Below, in pieces: positions 23,608 through 31,875 of a DNA stretch of 33,893 nucleotides. The stretch lies in assembly GCA_022566725.1 (NCBI GenBank), contig JADFIM010000002.1:1-33893 (forward strand), read 5' to 3'. Origin of the DNA: Planctomycetota bacterium (GTDB taxonomy: Bacteria; Planctomycetota; Phycisphaerae; Phycisphaerales; SM1A02). Every line of letters starts with the position of its first letter. The stretch's first letter is position 1. The translations under genes were made by a program, and so were the position numbers. A model generated the notes under the pieces. The model saw nothing but the letters and a program-made list of their open reading frames with translations. It was not told the DNA's origin and searched no databases.

Positions 23608-24768
23608 ATGAGCACGCCCGGCCACGAGCCCGTGTCAGCGGCCACGATCGCCGCCTGTTCAGCCCGCCAGCATCGCCTTGGTGAGGTGATGGCTGGTCGC
23701 GGGCTCGACGCACTACTGGTCTCGAACGCCAAGGACATCCGGTATCTGACTGGGTTCATCGGCGATGACAGCCTTTTGGTGGTCTCGGGTGATGTCGCGG
23801 CGATCATCAGCGACGCCCGGTACGACGAATTCCTCGAACCCTGGCGGCAGAGCCCCCTCGCGGAAGTCGTCATGGGCATCAGGCATCGTCTGGAGCAGTC
23901 AGTGCAGCAACATTGTCGCCGCAGCGGCGTGAAGCGCCTGGGCGTTCAGGCGGAACACCTCACCGTCACGAAGCGGGCAACGCTCGGGGCGGTCCTCGGC
24001 GAGTCAAGCCTGGTCGATACCGAGGGGCTGATCGGGCGGCTCCGAATGCGCAAGGACGATCTGGAGATTGAGACAATCCAGCGTGCCATCGCTATTCAGC
24101 AGGAAGCACTCGACGAGGCCCTTGGCCGGCTTTCTATGGGCATGACCGAATTGGAGCTGACCGCTGTGCTCGAATATGAGATGAAAGCGCGCGGAGCAAC
24201 CGGTCCGAGCTTCCCAACCATGGTCGCGGCGGGGGCGCGCAGCTCGATCATTCACTACGTCAGCGGCCCGGCAGAGATCCAAGAGGGGACACTGCTCATT
24301 GATTGGGGCGCCGTCGTTGACGGCTACTGCTCGGATATGACCAGGACGTTCGGCGTCGGCCAACTGCCGCAGAAGGTTCGCGAAATCTACCTGATCGTGC
24401 TGGACGCCCAGCGTGCTGCGATCGACGCCTGCCGGCCGGGCAAGACATGCGCCGAAATCGACGCCGTGGCCCGCAGGCTGATCGACGCGGCGGGATATGG
24501 CGAGCAATTCGGACACGGTCTTGGCCACGGCCTGGGCCTGGACATCCACGAAGACCCCTATTTCAACCAGCTTGCCACCGATGTTGTGCTCGAGCCGGGG
24601 ATGGTGATGACGGTCGAGCCGGGGATTTATGTTCCGGGCGTTGGCGGTGTGCGCATTGAGGACGATGTCCTGATCACTGATGACGGCTGCCGAGTGCTTA
24701 CGGATTACCCGAAGGATCCAGCGGCGTCGGTGATCGAGCCCGCCGTGGCGAGTGGACCGGCCAGGTAG
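23608..24768 (+). CDS. Xaa-Pro aminopeptidase (M24 family)
   Basis: This 386-residue creatinase-fold peptidase removes N-terminal residues before proline. The N-terminal domain has DALLVSNAKDIRYLTGFIGD. All five metal ligands are visible: two Asp in LIDWGAVVDGYCSDMTRTF, His in EQFGHGLGHGLGLDIHED, Glu in MTVEPGIYVPG and Glu in GGVRIEDDVLI. I chose ATG 23608 (MSTPGHEP); the frame is open further upstream but overlaps the preceding gene. accB starts 11 bases after its stop, a common arrangement (pepP-type gene, accB, accC). Confidence 0.92.
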   Translation: MSTPGHEPVSAATIAACSARQHRLGEVMAGRGLDALLVSNAKDIRYLTGFIGDDSLLVVSGDVAAIISDARYDEFLEPWRQSPLAEVVMGIRHRLEQSVQQHCRRSGVKRLGVQAEHLTVTKRATLGAVLGESSLVDTEGLIGRLRMRKDDLEIETIQRAIAIQQEALDEALGRLSMGMTELELTAVLEYEMKARGATGPSFPTMVAAGARSSIIHYVSGPAEIQEGTLLIDWGAVVDGYCSDMTRTFGVGQLPQKVREIYLIVLDAQRAAIDACRPGKTCAEIDAVARRLIDAAGYGEQFGHGLGHGLGLDIHEDPYFNQLATDVVLEPGMVMTVEPGIYVPGVGGVRIEDDVLITDDGCRVLTDYPKDPAASVIEPAVASGPAR

Positions 24769-24779
24769 AGGACCATGCC

Positions 24780-25259
24780 ATGATTGACATCCGCAAACTC
24801 AAGGAGCTGGTGCGCTTGATGGTCGCCAACGACCTTACCCAACTGGATCTTCGTGACAGCGAGGAGCAGGTGACGCTGCGGCGGGATGGTCTCAATCAGG
24901 TGCCGCAGGTGGTTGGGGCAGCGGGTGCCCCGCCGGCGTCGGCGGCGACCGCAGGGCCAAGCACGCCCGCGTCGGCCTCGGAGCCCATCGCTGCACCCGA
25001 GGCCCCCGGCGAACAGGGGCTCGCGAAGATCGAAAGTCCGATGGTCGGCACGTTCTACGCCGCGTCGAATCCGGACTCCTCACCGTTCGTGGCTGTGGGC
25101 TCGTCCGTGGACCCGGACACCGTAGTTTGCATGATAGAGGCGATGAAGATCTTCAACGAGATCAAGGCCGAATGCTCCGGGACCATCGAGAAGGTCCTGG
25201 TGAATAATGGTGAATCGATTGAATTCGGCCAGCCGCTTTTCATCGTGAGGCCGAGTTGA
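24780..25259 (+). CDS. accB: Biotin carboxyl carrier protein of acetyl-CoA carboxylase
   Basis: This 159-residue protein carries biotin for acetyl-CoA carboxylase, the first step of fatty-acid synthesis. It has an N-terminal helical segment (IDIRKLKELVRLMVANDLTQ), an Ala/Pro linker (about 45-80) and the C-terminal biotinyl domain. The biotinylated lysine is Lys 123 in CMIEAMKIFNEI. GTAGAGG lies upstream of the start. Confidence 0.96.
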   Translation: MIDIRKLKELVRLMVANDLTQLDLRDSEEQVTLRRDGLNQVPQVVGAAGAPPASAATAGPSTPASASEPIAAPEAPGEQGLAKIESPMVGTFYAASNPDSSPFVAVGSSVDPDTVVCMIEAMKIFNEIKAECSGTIEKVLVNNGESIEFGQPLFIVRPS

Positions 25260-25336
25260 GTGTTAGTGCAGGGCGAACCCGGCCTTATTCGGCCCCGGCA
25301 ACGTCGCAATGGGACCGACGATTCTTGCAAGTCGCC

Positions 25337-25354
25337 CGATGCCGGGCTCGGGGA
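25337..25354 (+). repeat. Dispersed repeat, family 2, copy 2 (inverted)
   Basis: CGATGCCGGGCTCGGGGA is the exact reverse complement of 20581-20598. It lies in the 146-base accB-accC gap. Confidence 0.5.
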
Positions 25355-25405
25355 GGCGCCAGCTCGCTTGGACCTTGGCGCCTTTGTGACTGATTCGGTA
25401 GCCCC

Positions 25406-26803
25406 ATGTTCAGCCGCATTCTAATCGCCAATCGAGCGGAGATTGCACTTCGGATCATTCGCGCAGCGCGTGAGCTGGGCATCGAGACGGTGTGCGTCTA
25501 TTCCCAAGCCGATGCGGACGGCCCGTGGCTGAAATTCGCTGACGAGACAATCTGCATCGGCCCCGCAGAGGCGAGCGAGTCGTATCTGCGGATCGATCGA
25601 ATCATCTCCGCGGCTGAGATCGCCAACGTTGACGCCATTCATCCCGGCTATGGGTTCCTGGCCGAGAACGCCCATTTCGCCGAGGTTTGCCGCGACTGTC
25701 ACATCGAGTTCATCGGCCCGAGCCCGGAAGCGATGAGCCTGCTGGGAGACAAGCTGTCATGCCGGCGGATGGCCAAGGCCTCGCGGACACCGATCTTCCC
25801 TGGAAGCGACAAGGCGATCGAATCGGAGGATGACGCGGTCAAGCTGGCCTCTGAAATCGGGTACCCGGTGATCGTCAAAGCCGCGTCCGGCGGAGGTGGC
25901 CGGGGAATGCGCGTCGCCCATAACGAGATGGCGCTGCGGCCGGGCATCGCGGCGGCATCGCAGGAGGCCCAGGCCGCCTTCGGCAACGGCGCCGTCTACA
26001 TTGAGAAGTACCTGGAAGACGCCCGGCACGTCGAGATTCAGGTGCTCGGCGACAAGCACGGCAATTCCGTGCACCTGTTCGATCGAGACTGTACATCCCA
26101 GCGCCGCCACCAAAAGCTGATCGAAGAGGCGCCGGCCCCGGGCGTGGACCCCAAGAAGCGCGACGCCATCGCCAGAGCCGCAGCGGAACTGATCCGCCGG
26201 GCCGAGTATGCCGGCGCGGCCACCGTTGAGTTCCTCATGGATCGCGATCAGAACTTCTTCATGCTCGAAGTGAACACTCGCATCCAGGTGGAACATCCGG
26301 TCACGGAAATGGTCACCGGCATAGACATCGTCAAGGAGATGATCCGTATCGCTGCAGGAGAACCCTTGCCGTGGAAGCAGCGGGACATCACGCTGCGAGG
26401 GCATTCCATCGAATGTCGAATCAACGCCGAAGATCCCCAGCGCGGCTTCATACCGCAGCCGGGGCTGGTGACCGAGTTCTCACCCCCGGGAGGAATCGGC
26501 GTTCGTCTGGATACGCACTGTTGCAGCGGCTATCGCATTCCGCCGGACTACGATTCGATGATCGCCAAGTTGATTGTTCACGGCGACAGCCGAGACCAGG
26601 CGATCGCCAGGATGCGCGGCGCGCTCGGAGAGTTCCGAATCGGGCCGATCAAAACGACGATTCCGTTGCACCGGCGATTGATGGACGAGCGCCAGTTCAT
26701 CGACGCCGAGTTCGACATCCGCTACATCGAGCGACTGCTCAGAAGCGACGGCGCCGGCGTGACGGAATCCGTCAACGTACCCCGTCCACCTGCCGGGCGG
26801 TAA
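25406..26803 (+). CDS. accC: Biotin carboxylase subunit of acetyl-CoA carboxylase
   Basis: This 465-residue ATP-grasp enzyme carboxylates the biotin on AccB. Landmarks: FSRILIANRAEIALRIIRAA at the start, IHPGYGFLAENAHFAEVC, the glycine-rich ATP loop KAASGGGGRGMRVAH, DCTSQRRHQKLIEEAPAP, FFMLEVNTRIQVEHPVTEMV and IECRINAEDPQRGFIPQPG. Length is typical. It is separated from accB by 146 bases containing a short dispersed repeat. Confidence 0.96.
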   Translation: MFSRILIANRAEIALRIIRAARELGIETVCVYSQADADGPWLKFADETICIGPAEASESYLRIDRIISAAEIANVDAIHPGYGFLAENAHFAEVCRDCHIEFIGPSPEAMSLLGDKLSCRRMAKASRTPIFPGSDKAIESEDDAVKLASEIGYPVIVKAASGGGGRGMRVAHNEMALRPGIAAASQEAQAAFGNGAVYIEKYLEDARHVEIQVLGDKHGNSVHLFDRDCTSQRRHQKLIEEAPAPGVDPKKRDAIARAAAELIRRAEYAGAATVEFLMDRDQNFFMLEVNTRIQVEHPVTEMVTGIDIVKEMIRIAAGEPLPWKQRDITLRGHSIECRINAEDPQRGFIPQPGLVTEFSPPGGIGVRLDTHCCSGYRIPPDYDSMIAKLIVHGDSRDQAIARMRGALGEFRIGPIKTTIPLHRRLMDERQFIDAEFDIRYIERLLRSDGAGVTESVNVPRPPAGR

Positions 26804-26810
26804 CCTGCCG

Positions 26811-26837
26811 GAGCGGTGTTTCTGCGTGCTGCCGCTC
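26811..26837 (+). terminator. Weak hairpin between convergent accC and cvpA-like genes
   Basis: GAGCGG and CCGCTC can pair across a 15-base loop in the 63-base convergent gap. There is no run of T, so terminator activity is uncertain. Confidence 0.25.
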
Positions 26838-26866
26838 TGGCTACACGTAGTGCTTCGCGGCCGGCG

Positions 26867-28486
26867 CTACCTTCTTCTTTTTCTCTCGGTCACGATCAGG
26901 TTGCATGTGCCGACGGCGACGTCGCCCAGCCGAAAGCCAACGATGGTGACGTTGTCGGTGACGCGAAACACCAACCGCAACTCCTGCTCGCCGGTGGTCG
27001 GAAGATGGGGCAGATCGTCCGCTGACGCGATGCCCCGAACGGGGTCCAGGAAGATTCTGACGCCCTCGGGGTTCACGTGGATAAAGCCAATGGGTGAGTA
27101 TTGGTGGCCTTGACTGTCGATCAGGACGGGCCGAGCCTTGGCGCCGGCCCGTTCCCGCAGGGGTCCGAAGATGTCTGCGGACCTTCCCCGGCTGACGTTG
27201 AACTGGACGATTCTCGTGCCGCCAGGCTCGTCGATGCCCTTGATCCGCAACTCTCGCGAGACGCGGGCTCTGCCCGTCTTGAACAGGGCGTCACCGCTGA
27301 CCAGGTACTTGTTCGATTCCTTTATTGTGCCCGGAAGCTGGTTGCTGCTGACGACCACCCGGCGGATGGAGTTGGAAAGGGTGATGTCAGCGTCATCAAT
27401 CGGGCGGGCCCCGGCCAAATCCGTCAGCAGCCCGACCGTTGGGGAAGTTCCACCCATGCCGCTGAGAACTGCCTCGTACTCCAGCCGCGTCCGCTCCTCG
27501 GCTTGAGGAAGGTCGTATCGCGTCCCCTTGATCTGAATGAAGCGCGGCTCCAGTTCGGCGGGAAACGGAAACACGATCAGCACGTCGGCGTCTTCGCGCC
27601 CGGGCACGCTCCTGATGTAATGCGATAGGTCGTCGAAGAGAAAGGTTCCCATTCCCACGCCCTTGATTTCCTGCGTCCAGCTCACCGGGAACGATATGTA
27701 GGGCTTGTCTTTCCCTTGCGGCCATGCGATCAAGCGCAGCTGGGCAGCGGAGATCGTCAACTGCTCGCCGAAATCCATGGCACCCCGTCCGAACTTCACG
27801 CGGACCGCGCATCGTCCCAGATCGGAACAGACATACACTGCATCAACCGAGGCCGCAGACGGGAGCAGCGAAACCTGCCCGCGCCCGCCACGATAGGAAT
27901 CTCGTATGAGCGAAACCGCCTGATCCGACAGGTTGGGGTAGTAGTGCCGAAGCGGCCGGGGGGTGCTCAGCGAGCCCACGCTCAGCTGGCTGTAAAACTC
28001 GTCGGTCCACTTGTGGAACGGCAGCCACATTCTCGACCCGACGTTACCGACCTGGCCGGTCCTCGCGCTGCGGGCCGACCCGACATGTCCAAAGATCTCG
28101 CGCTCCGATTGAATGAACCCCATGCCGATGATCAGCATTCCAATTGTTAGCACGCCCGACGCCGCGCCGACCGGGAAGCCGAAGCTGAGATTGGCCCAGT
28201 GTGGCAGGTCAACGTTGGCGGGAATGAGCTTGTTGGTGGCCAATCGCAGCAGAAGCAGCGCCGCTACGAACAGACCAACCAGGCTGACGCCCCAGGCATA
28301 GTTATCGAATGCGTTGCCGTGCAGCAGGAGGCCGACCGTCAGCGGCTCCCAGAAGGCCAGCGCGATCGCGCCGGCAACAATCACGCACAGCAAATGAATG
28401 ATCGCGCTGAACAAGCCTTGATTGGCCCACCAGTACGCGATCATCGCAACCAGCGCGATAAGGACAATGTTGAGGGCGTAGATCAT
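26867..28486 (-). CDS. CvpA-like membrane protein with large C-terminal domain
   Basis: This 539-residue protein starts with four hydrophobic helices (about 1-25, 30-50, 62-85 and 105-128). They resemble the CvpA family, including IPANVDLPHWANLSFGFPVG. A soluble domain of about 400 residues then follows that I do not recognise; its end includes FRVTDNVTIVGFRLGDVAVG. CvpA proteins are about 160 residues, so this is a family fusion. It is the last gene of an operon with the degenerate GspE-like and PilT-like genes. Confidence 0.65.
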   Translation of the reverse strand: MIYALNIVLIALVAMIAYWWANQGLFSAIIHLLCVIVAGAIALAFWEPLTVGLLLHGNAFDNYAWGVSLVGLFVAALLLLRLATNKLIPANVDLPHWANLSFGFPVGAASGVLTIGMLIIGMGFIQSEREIFGHVGSARSARTGQVGNVGSRMWLPFHKWTDEFYSQLSVGSLSTPRPLRHYYPNLSDQAVSLIRDSYRGGRGQVSLLPSAASVDAVYVCSDLGRCAVRVKFGRGAMDFGEQLTISAAQLRLIAWPQGKDKPYISFPVSWTQEIKGVGMGTFLFDDLSHYIRSVPGREDADVLIVFPFPAELEPRFIQIKGTRYDLPQAEERTRLEYEAVLSGMGGTSPTVGLLTDLAGARPIDDADITLSNSIRRVVVSSNQLPGTIKESNKYLVSGDALFKTGRARVSRELRIKGIDEPGGTRIVQFNVSRGRSADIFGPLRERAGAKARPVLIDSQGHQYSPIGFIHVNPEGVRIFLDPVRGIASADDLPHLPTTGEQELRLVFRVTDNVTIVGFRLGDVAVGTCNLIVTERKRRR

Positions 28487-28564
28487 GGTGACGGGAGCCC
28501 TTCGAACTCCATGCGGGGAAAGGCGCCAGCGCCGGCGGATAGTACGCTCGCCTGGCGGGCGAAG

Positions 28565-30259
28565 CTACGTGGTCGGCGCGGGATCCGGTTTCGGACGCCG
28601 TGCGGTCTCCGCGCCGCTTTGGGCGGGAGCCGTGACTCGAATAACCTCCTCGATGCTTGATTCACCGTTGACAACCTTGCTCAGCGCCGCTTCCTGCAGG
28701 TAGATCATCTTGTTGCGGCGGGCGTAGGCCAACGCGCCCTTGAGGTCGCCGGCCACCAGAAGCCGGCGGGCTTCGTCGTCGATCATCATCACCTCAAACG
28801 CGCCGGTCTGACCGAGATAACCGGTGCCTCCACACACCGGGCAGCTCTCAATCTTGTTCTTGACCTGAACCTTGCCATTGGCCCGGTACAGCTGGCTGAC
28901 TTTTTTCGCCGGAAGGTTCATCCTCTGGAGCTGTTCGGGTGTAGGCTGATAGGGGTGGCGGCAATTCGGGCAGAGCGTGCGCACGAGCCGCTGATTCGTC
29001 ACGGCACGAAGCGTCCGCGCCGCCATCTTCAGATCGCCGACATATTTGACCCACTGGCGTATTTGCTCGGAGATCGCTTTGGCCCGCTGTGGGATATAGA
29101 TCAGCGGCCCCTGCAAACCGGGCGCCGCCGCGATTCTCGCGGTTTCATTGTCGGCCAGTGTAGCGAGCAGCACCACGTCGGGGTCTCGGCGGAGGATGGA
29201 CTGAAGGTTCGTGGCGTAATCCACATCGGGATTGTTCGGGTCCCATTGGGCCTGATCAACGCCGTCAATCAACGCCTGGATTTCACGCTCCAGCGTCTTG
29301 ATGTTGGAGGTGTAGGGGTCGTGCCTGGACATGAAGCTATACGAGGAGGTGGATAGCCCATGTCCGGGCGGAGCCCCAAGAAGGAGGACGCCGTGGCGCT
29401 CATGCGACGGTTCGAGCGCTCGCAGCGCCGCCAGTTGCGACCGCAGTAGCCCGAGCCCGTCAAACGGCTTGAGCAGTCGTTTGCTACGGTCGAAGTCGAG
29501 TTTCATCACCTGGCCGCTCGATGTGCCGGCGGTGATCAGTGTAATCTGCACTTCGCCGTCGGGGGCGAGCATTCGAAACTCCGCCGTCTGCCGTCTTCGG
29601 CGGTCATCGACGTTCAGCGCGGCAATCTCCTTGAGGTACGCGATCAGATGCGCTGCCGATTCAGGCTGCAGCGGTTCGCGCTTGTATCGAATGCCGTCGA
29701 TGGTCTGCGCGACCCTGCCGCCGCCTGCGCCGACGGTGAGTTCGATCTGAGTTGCCCGAGCGGCGACCGCCGGCGCGATCAGGTCCTCCGCCAGGATGTG
29801 GATCGGATACAAAGGATCGTCTTTGGGCGGGACATTGCGTTCGTTGCCCTTTGGGTCAATGAATCGCAGCATCGCGCCGCGGGCGCTGCGGGCGAGCTTG
29901 CGGGCTTCGAGTCTGGCAGCAAGTCCCTCGCCGCTGAGCTTGAATCGCTCGGTTTCGGGGACTTCACGGTTTCGAATCTGCCAGTAGGCGTAGAGGGGGG
30001 CGGCGAGGATGATCATGCCCAGGGGCCAGCTGAGCCAGAACGTCGGCGGAATGAAGAGCATCGCCGCCAGCGCGGCCACGCCCGCAGCCAGATGAATGCC
30101 GTTCCACATCTGATGATTGAGGTGGTAGAAGCGGGCATCCTTGTCAAGCTTCGACGAGATCAGCCATGCCCACGGCACAAACGGCGCGAACATCAGCAGC
30201 GGCTTGTAGAAGCTCACCAATTGAGCGGAGACGTTCGCGAACAATATCTGCACGGTCAT
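28565..30259 (-). CDS. Membrane-anchored GspE/PilB-like protein with degenerate ATPase motifs
   Basis: This 564-residue homologue of type II secretion/type IV pilus ATPases has two or three added N-terminal membrane helices (about 18-93). The four-cysteine zinc motif of GspE is kept (CPNCRHPYQP and CPVCGGTGYLGQTGAFEV, residues 430-490). The nucleotide site is ruined: the P-loop reads GAPPGHGLST (295-304) where GxxGSGKS/T is required, so the lysine is missing. The Asp box reads TLEREIQ instead of TVEDPVE. Walker B reads DPDVVLLATLADNET without the IGEIRD glutamate. The His box is also lost. I infer a non-hydrolysing scaffold. It is 21 bases after the PilT-like gene. Confidence 0.85.
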   Translation of the reverse strand: MTVQILFANVSAQLVSFYKPLLMFAPFVPWAWLISSKLDKDARFYHLNHQMWNGIHLAAGVAALAAMLFIPPTFWLSWPLGMIILAAPLYAYWQIRNREVPETERFKLSGEGLAARLEARKLARSARGAMLRFIDPKGNERNVPPKDDPLYPIHILAEDLIAPAVAARATQIELTVGAGGGRVAQTIDGIRYKREPLQPESAAHLIAYLKEIAALNVDDRRRRQTAEFRMLAPDGEVQITLITAGTSSGQVMKLDFDRSKRLLKPFDGLGLLRSQLAALRALEPSHERHGVLLLGAPPGHGLSTSSYSFMSRHDPYTSNIKTLEREIQALIDGVDQAQWDPNNPDVDYATNLQSILRRDPDVVLLATLADNETARIAAAPGLQGPLIYIPQRAKAISEQIRQWVKYVGDLKMAARTLRAVTNQRLVRTLCPNCRHPYQPTPEQLQRMNLPAKKVSQLYRANGKVQVKNKIESCPVCGGTGYLGQTGAFEVMMIDDEARRLLVAGDLKGALAYARRNKMIYLQEAALSKVVNGESSIEEVIRVTAPAQSGAETARRPKPDPAPTT

Positions 30260-30280
30260 CTGATTGCGGCTCGTGGGGAA

Positions 30281-31432
30281 TCAGGAGATGCCCTTGAGGC
30301 GCATCTTGAGTTCTTCGGGCTTTGGCGTCGCTTCCATCGCGACGCGGTGATGAATCCATTCAGCTTCGACGAGCTCCACCAGCGCGCTGGTGAAGTCGAT
30401 CATGCCTTCTTCCCGGCCTTGGCGGATGATGTCCAGCAACTCGCCCTCTCGGCCGTCAAGGATGTACTTCTGCACCGGCGGCGTGTTGATGAGGATTTCA
30501 ATCGCGGGTATCCGGTGGATGTCGTCTCGCAACGTCGGCAGAAGTCGCTGGTAGATGATTGCTCGAAGGTTGTACGCCAGCAGCTTGCGGATCTGGTCGC
30601 GCTCGGGCTCCGGGAACATGTCGAAGATGCGCCCGAACGCCTGCCAGGACGACGAGGCGTGGATCGTCCCGAAGACCACATGGCCGGTCTCCGCGGCGCG
30701 GATCGCCGCCTCGAACGTCTCGTAGTCACGCATCTCGCCCACCAACACCACATCCGGGTCCTCTCGCACCAGCGTTCGAAGCGCCTCGTTGAAATCAATG
30801 CAGTCGATGCCGACCTCGCGCTGATTGATCGTCGCCTTGTCGTCTTTGAAGATGTATTCGATCGGATCCTCGATGGTGACGATATGGACCCGCCTGCGTT
30901 CGTTGATGTACTGCAGCATGGATGCGATCGACGTCGATTTGCCGGACCCGGTGATGCCCGCGAAGAGAATCAGCCCCTGGGCGCTCAGGGCCAGATCTCC
31001 CAGCGATTGCGGCAAGCGAAGGTCCTCGAAGGTCTTGATATTCGACGTGATCAACCGGGCCGCCAATGAAGGTTTGCCCCGAGCCATGAACAGGTTGATC
31101 CGGAAGCGATCGTCCTCGTCATAGTCGTACGCGAAATCGACCGAGCCGTGGTGATGGAAATACGCGTACTGCTTTTCATCCAGCACGTCCTTGGCGATCT
31201 GGAACATCAACTGCTCCGAACACTCCTCGGTTTGCAGGTTCTTCAACGCGCCGCGGAGCCTGATCCGCGGAGGCAGATCGACTTTCACGATCAGGTCGGA
31301 TGCCTCGTAGCGCACAGCCGCTGCGAGATATTTCATCAGCATCCGCCGGCCTTCGCCCGGCACCGTCCCCTTATCGTGATGGACGGGATCACAGAGTTCC
31401 TCAGGGACTACTCTTGTCGTTGTAATCGTCAC
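30281..31432 (-). CDS. PilT-like secretion/retraction ATPase
   Basis: This protein of 383 residues is a PilT-class hexameric ATPase. All motifs are intact, numbered from the GTG start: Walker A GITGSGKSTS (159-168), Asp box TIEDPIEYIF (187-194), Walker B EDPDVVLVGEMRDYET (224-239) and His box TGHVVFGTIHASSS. Unlike GspE/PilB it has no zinc cysteines. I choose GTG 31432 because AGGAGG lies six bases upstream; the longer frame (to 31648) has no protein-like start. It heads the operon with the degenerate GspE-like and CvpA-like genes. No pilin or platform genes are in the window, so the machine it serves is not shown. Confidence 0.85.
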   Translation of the reverse strand: MTITTTRVVPEELCDPVHHDKGTVPGEGRRMLMKYLAAAVRYEASDLIVKVDLPPRIRLRGALKNLQTEECSEQLMFQIAKDVLDEKQYAYFHHHGSVDFAYDYDEDDRFRINLFMARGKPSLAARLITSNIKTFEDLRLPQSLGDLALSAQGLILFAGITGSGKSTSIASMLQYINERRRVHIVTIEDPIEYIFKDDKATINQREVGIDCIDFNEALRTLVREDPDVVLVGEMRDYETFEAAIRAAETGHVVFGTIHASSSWQAFGRIFDMFPEPERDQIRKLLAYNLRAIIYQRLLPTLRDDIHRIPAIEILINTPPVQKYILDGREGELLDIIRQGREEGMIDFTSALVELVEAEWIHHRVAMEATPKPEELKMRLKGIS

Positions 31433-31840
31433 CTTGAGCCTCCTGGAAGTTCTGCCGCCGGTTTCATTCGCCGCCTCAACGACGGCCAGGCCACAACGCA
31501 CGAGCACTGTGGAATCAATTCGATGCTGACCGAGCCGAGTTCCCCCTTTTCCGTGCTCAACTTTCGCCCCGGCCATTCGGTGGGCCGGACGCGGCGGGAG
31601 AGTTCCCCGACCGGCCCGCTGACCCGAATCGAGCCTGTCCAGCAACACGCATTTGGCCGGCTCTTTCCTCCGTACGAAGGTCTAGTCTACGCAGTTTCCG
31701 GCGTCCAAGGCCCGGCGGTGGGCGCAGCCATCCATGTAGAATAGCACACCCCGGGTCGAAACCCAAGACCGAACCCGCCCGAATCTCGGCCGAGGGACGG
31801 CCCACGCCGCCTGCCGACGCCCACTCGCGGCGCGACGGAT

Positions 31841-31869
31841 TTGACAAGTTCCGAGAATCCGCCCATCAT
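31841..31869 (+). promoter_or_regulatory. guaB promoter, leaderless start
   Basis: A perfect TTGACA (31841-31846), a 17-base spacer and CATCAT (31864-31869) end six bases before the guaB ATG. Transcription would start at the start codon. The rest of the 443-base gap after the PilT-like gene (31433-31840) shows no gene I can support. Confidence 0.65.
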
Positions 31870-31875
31870 TGGTCA

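Noticed and set aside
31433-31840. Additional small gene upstream of the PilT-like gene
   Set aside because: The frame open to 31648 lacks a start with ribosome site and its product looks random; the AGGAGG-GTG start at 31432 is better.
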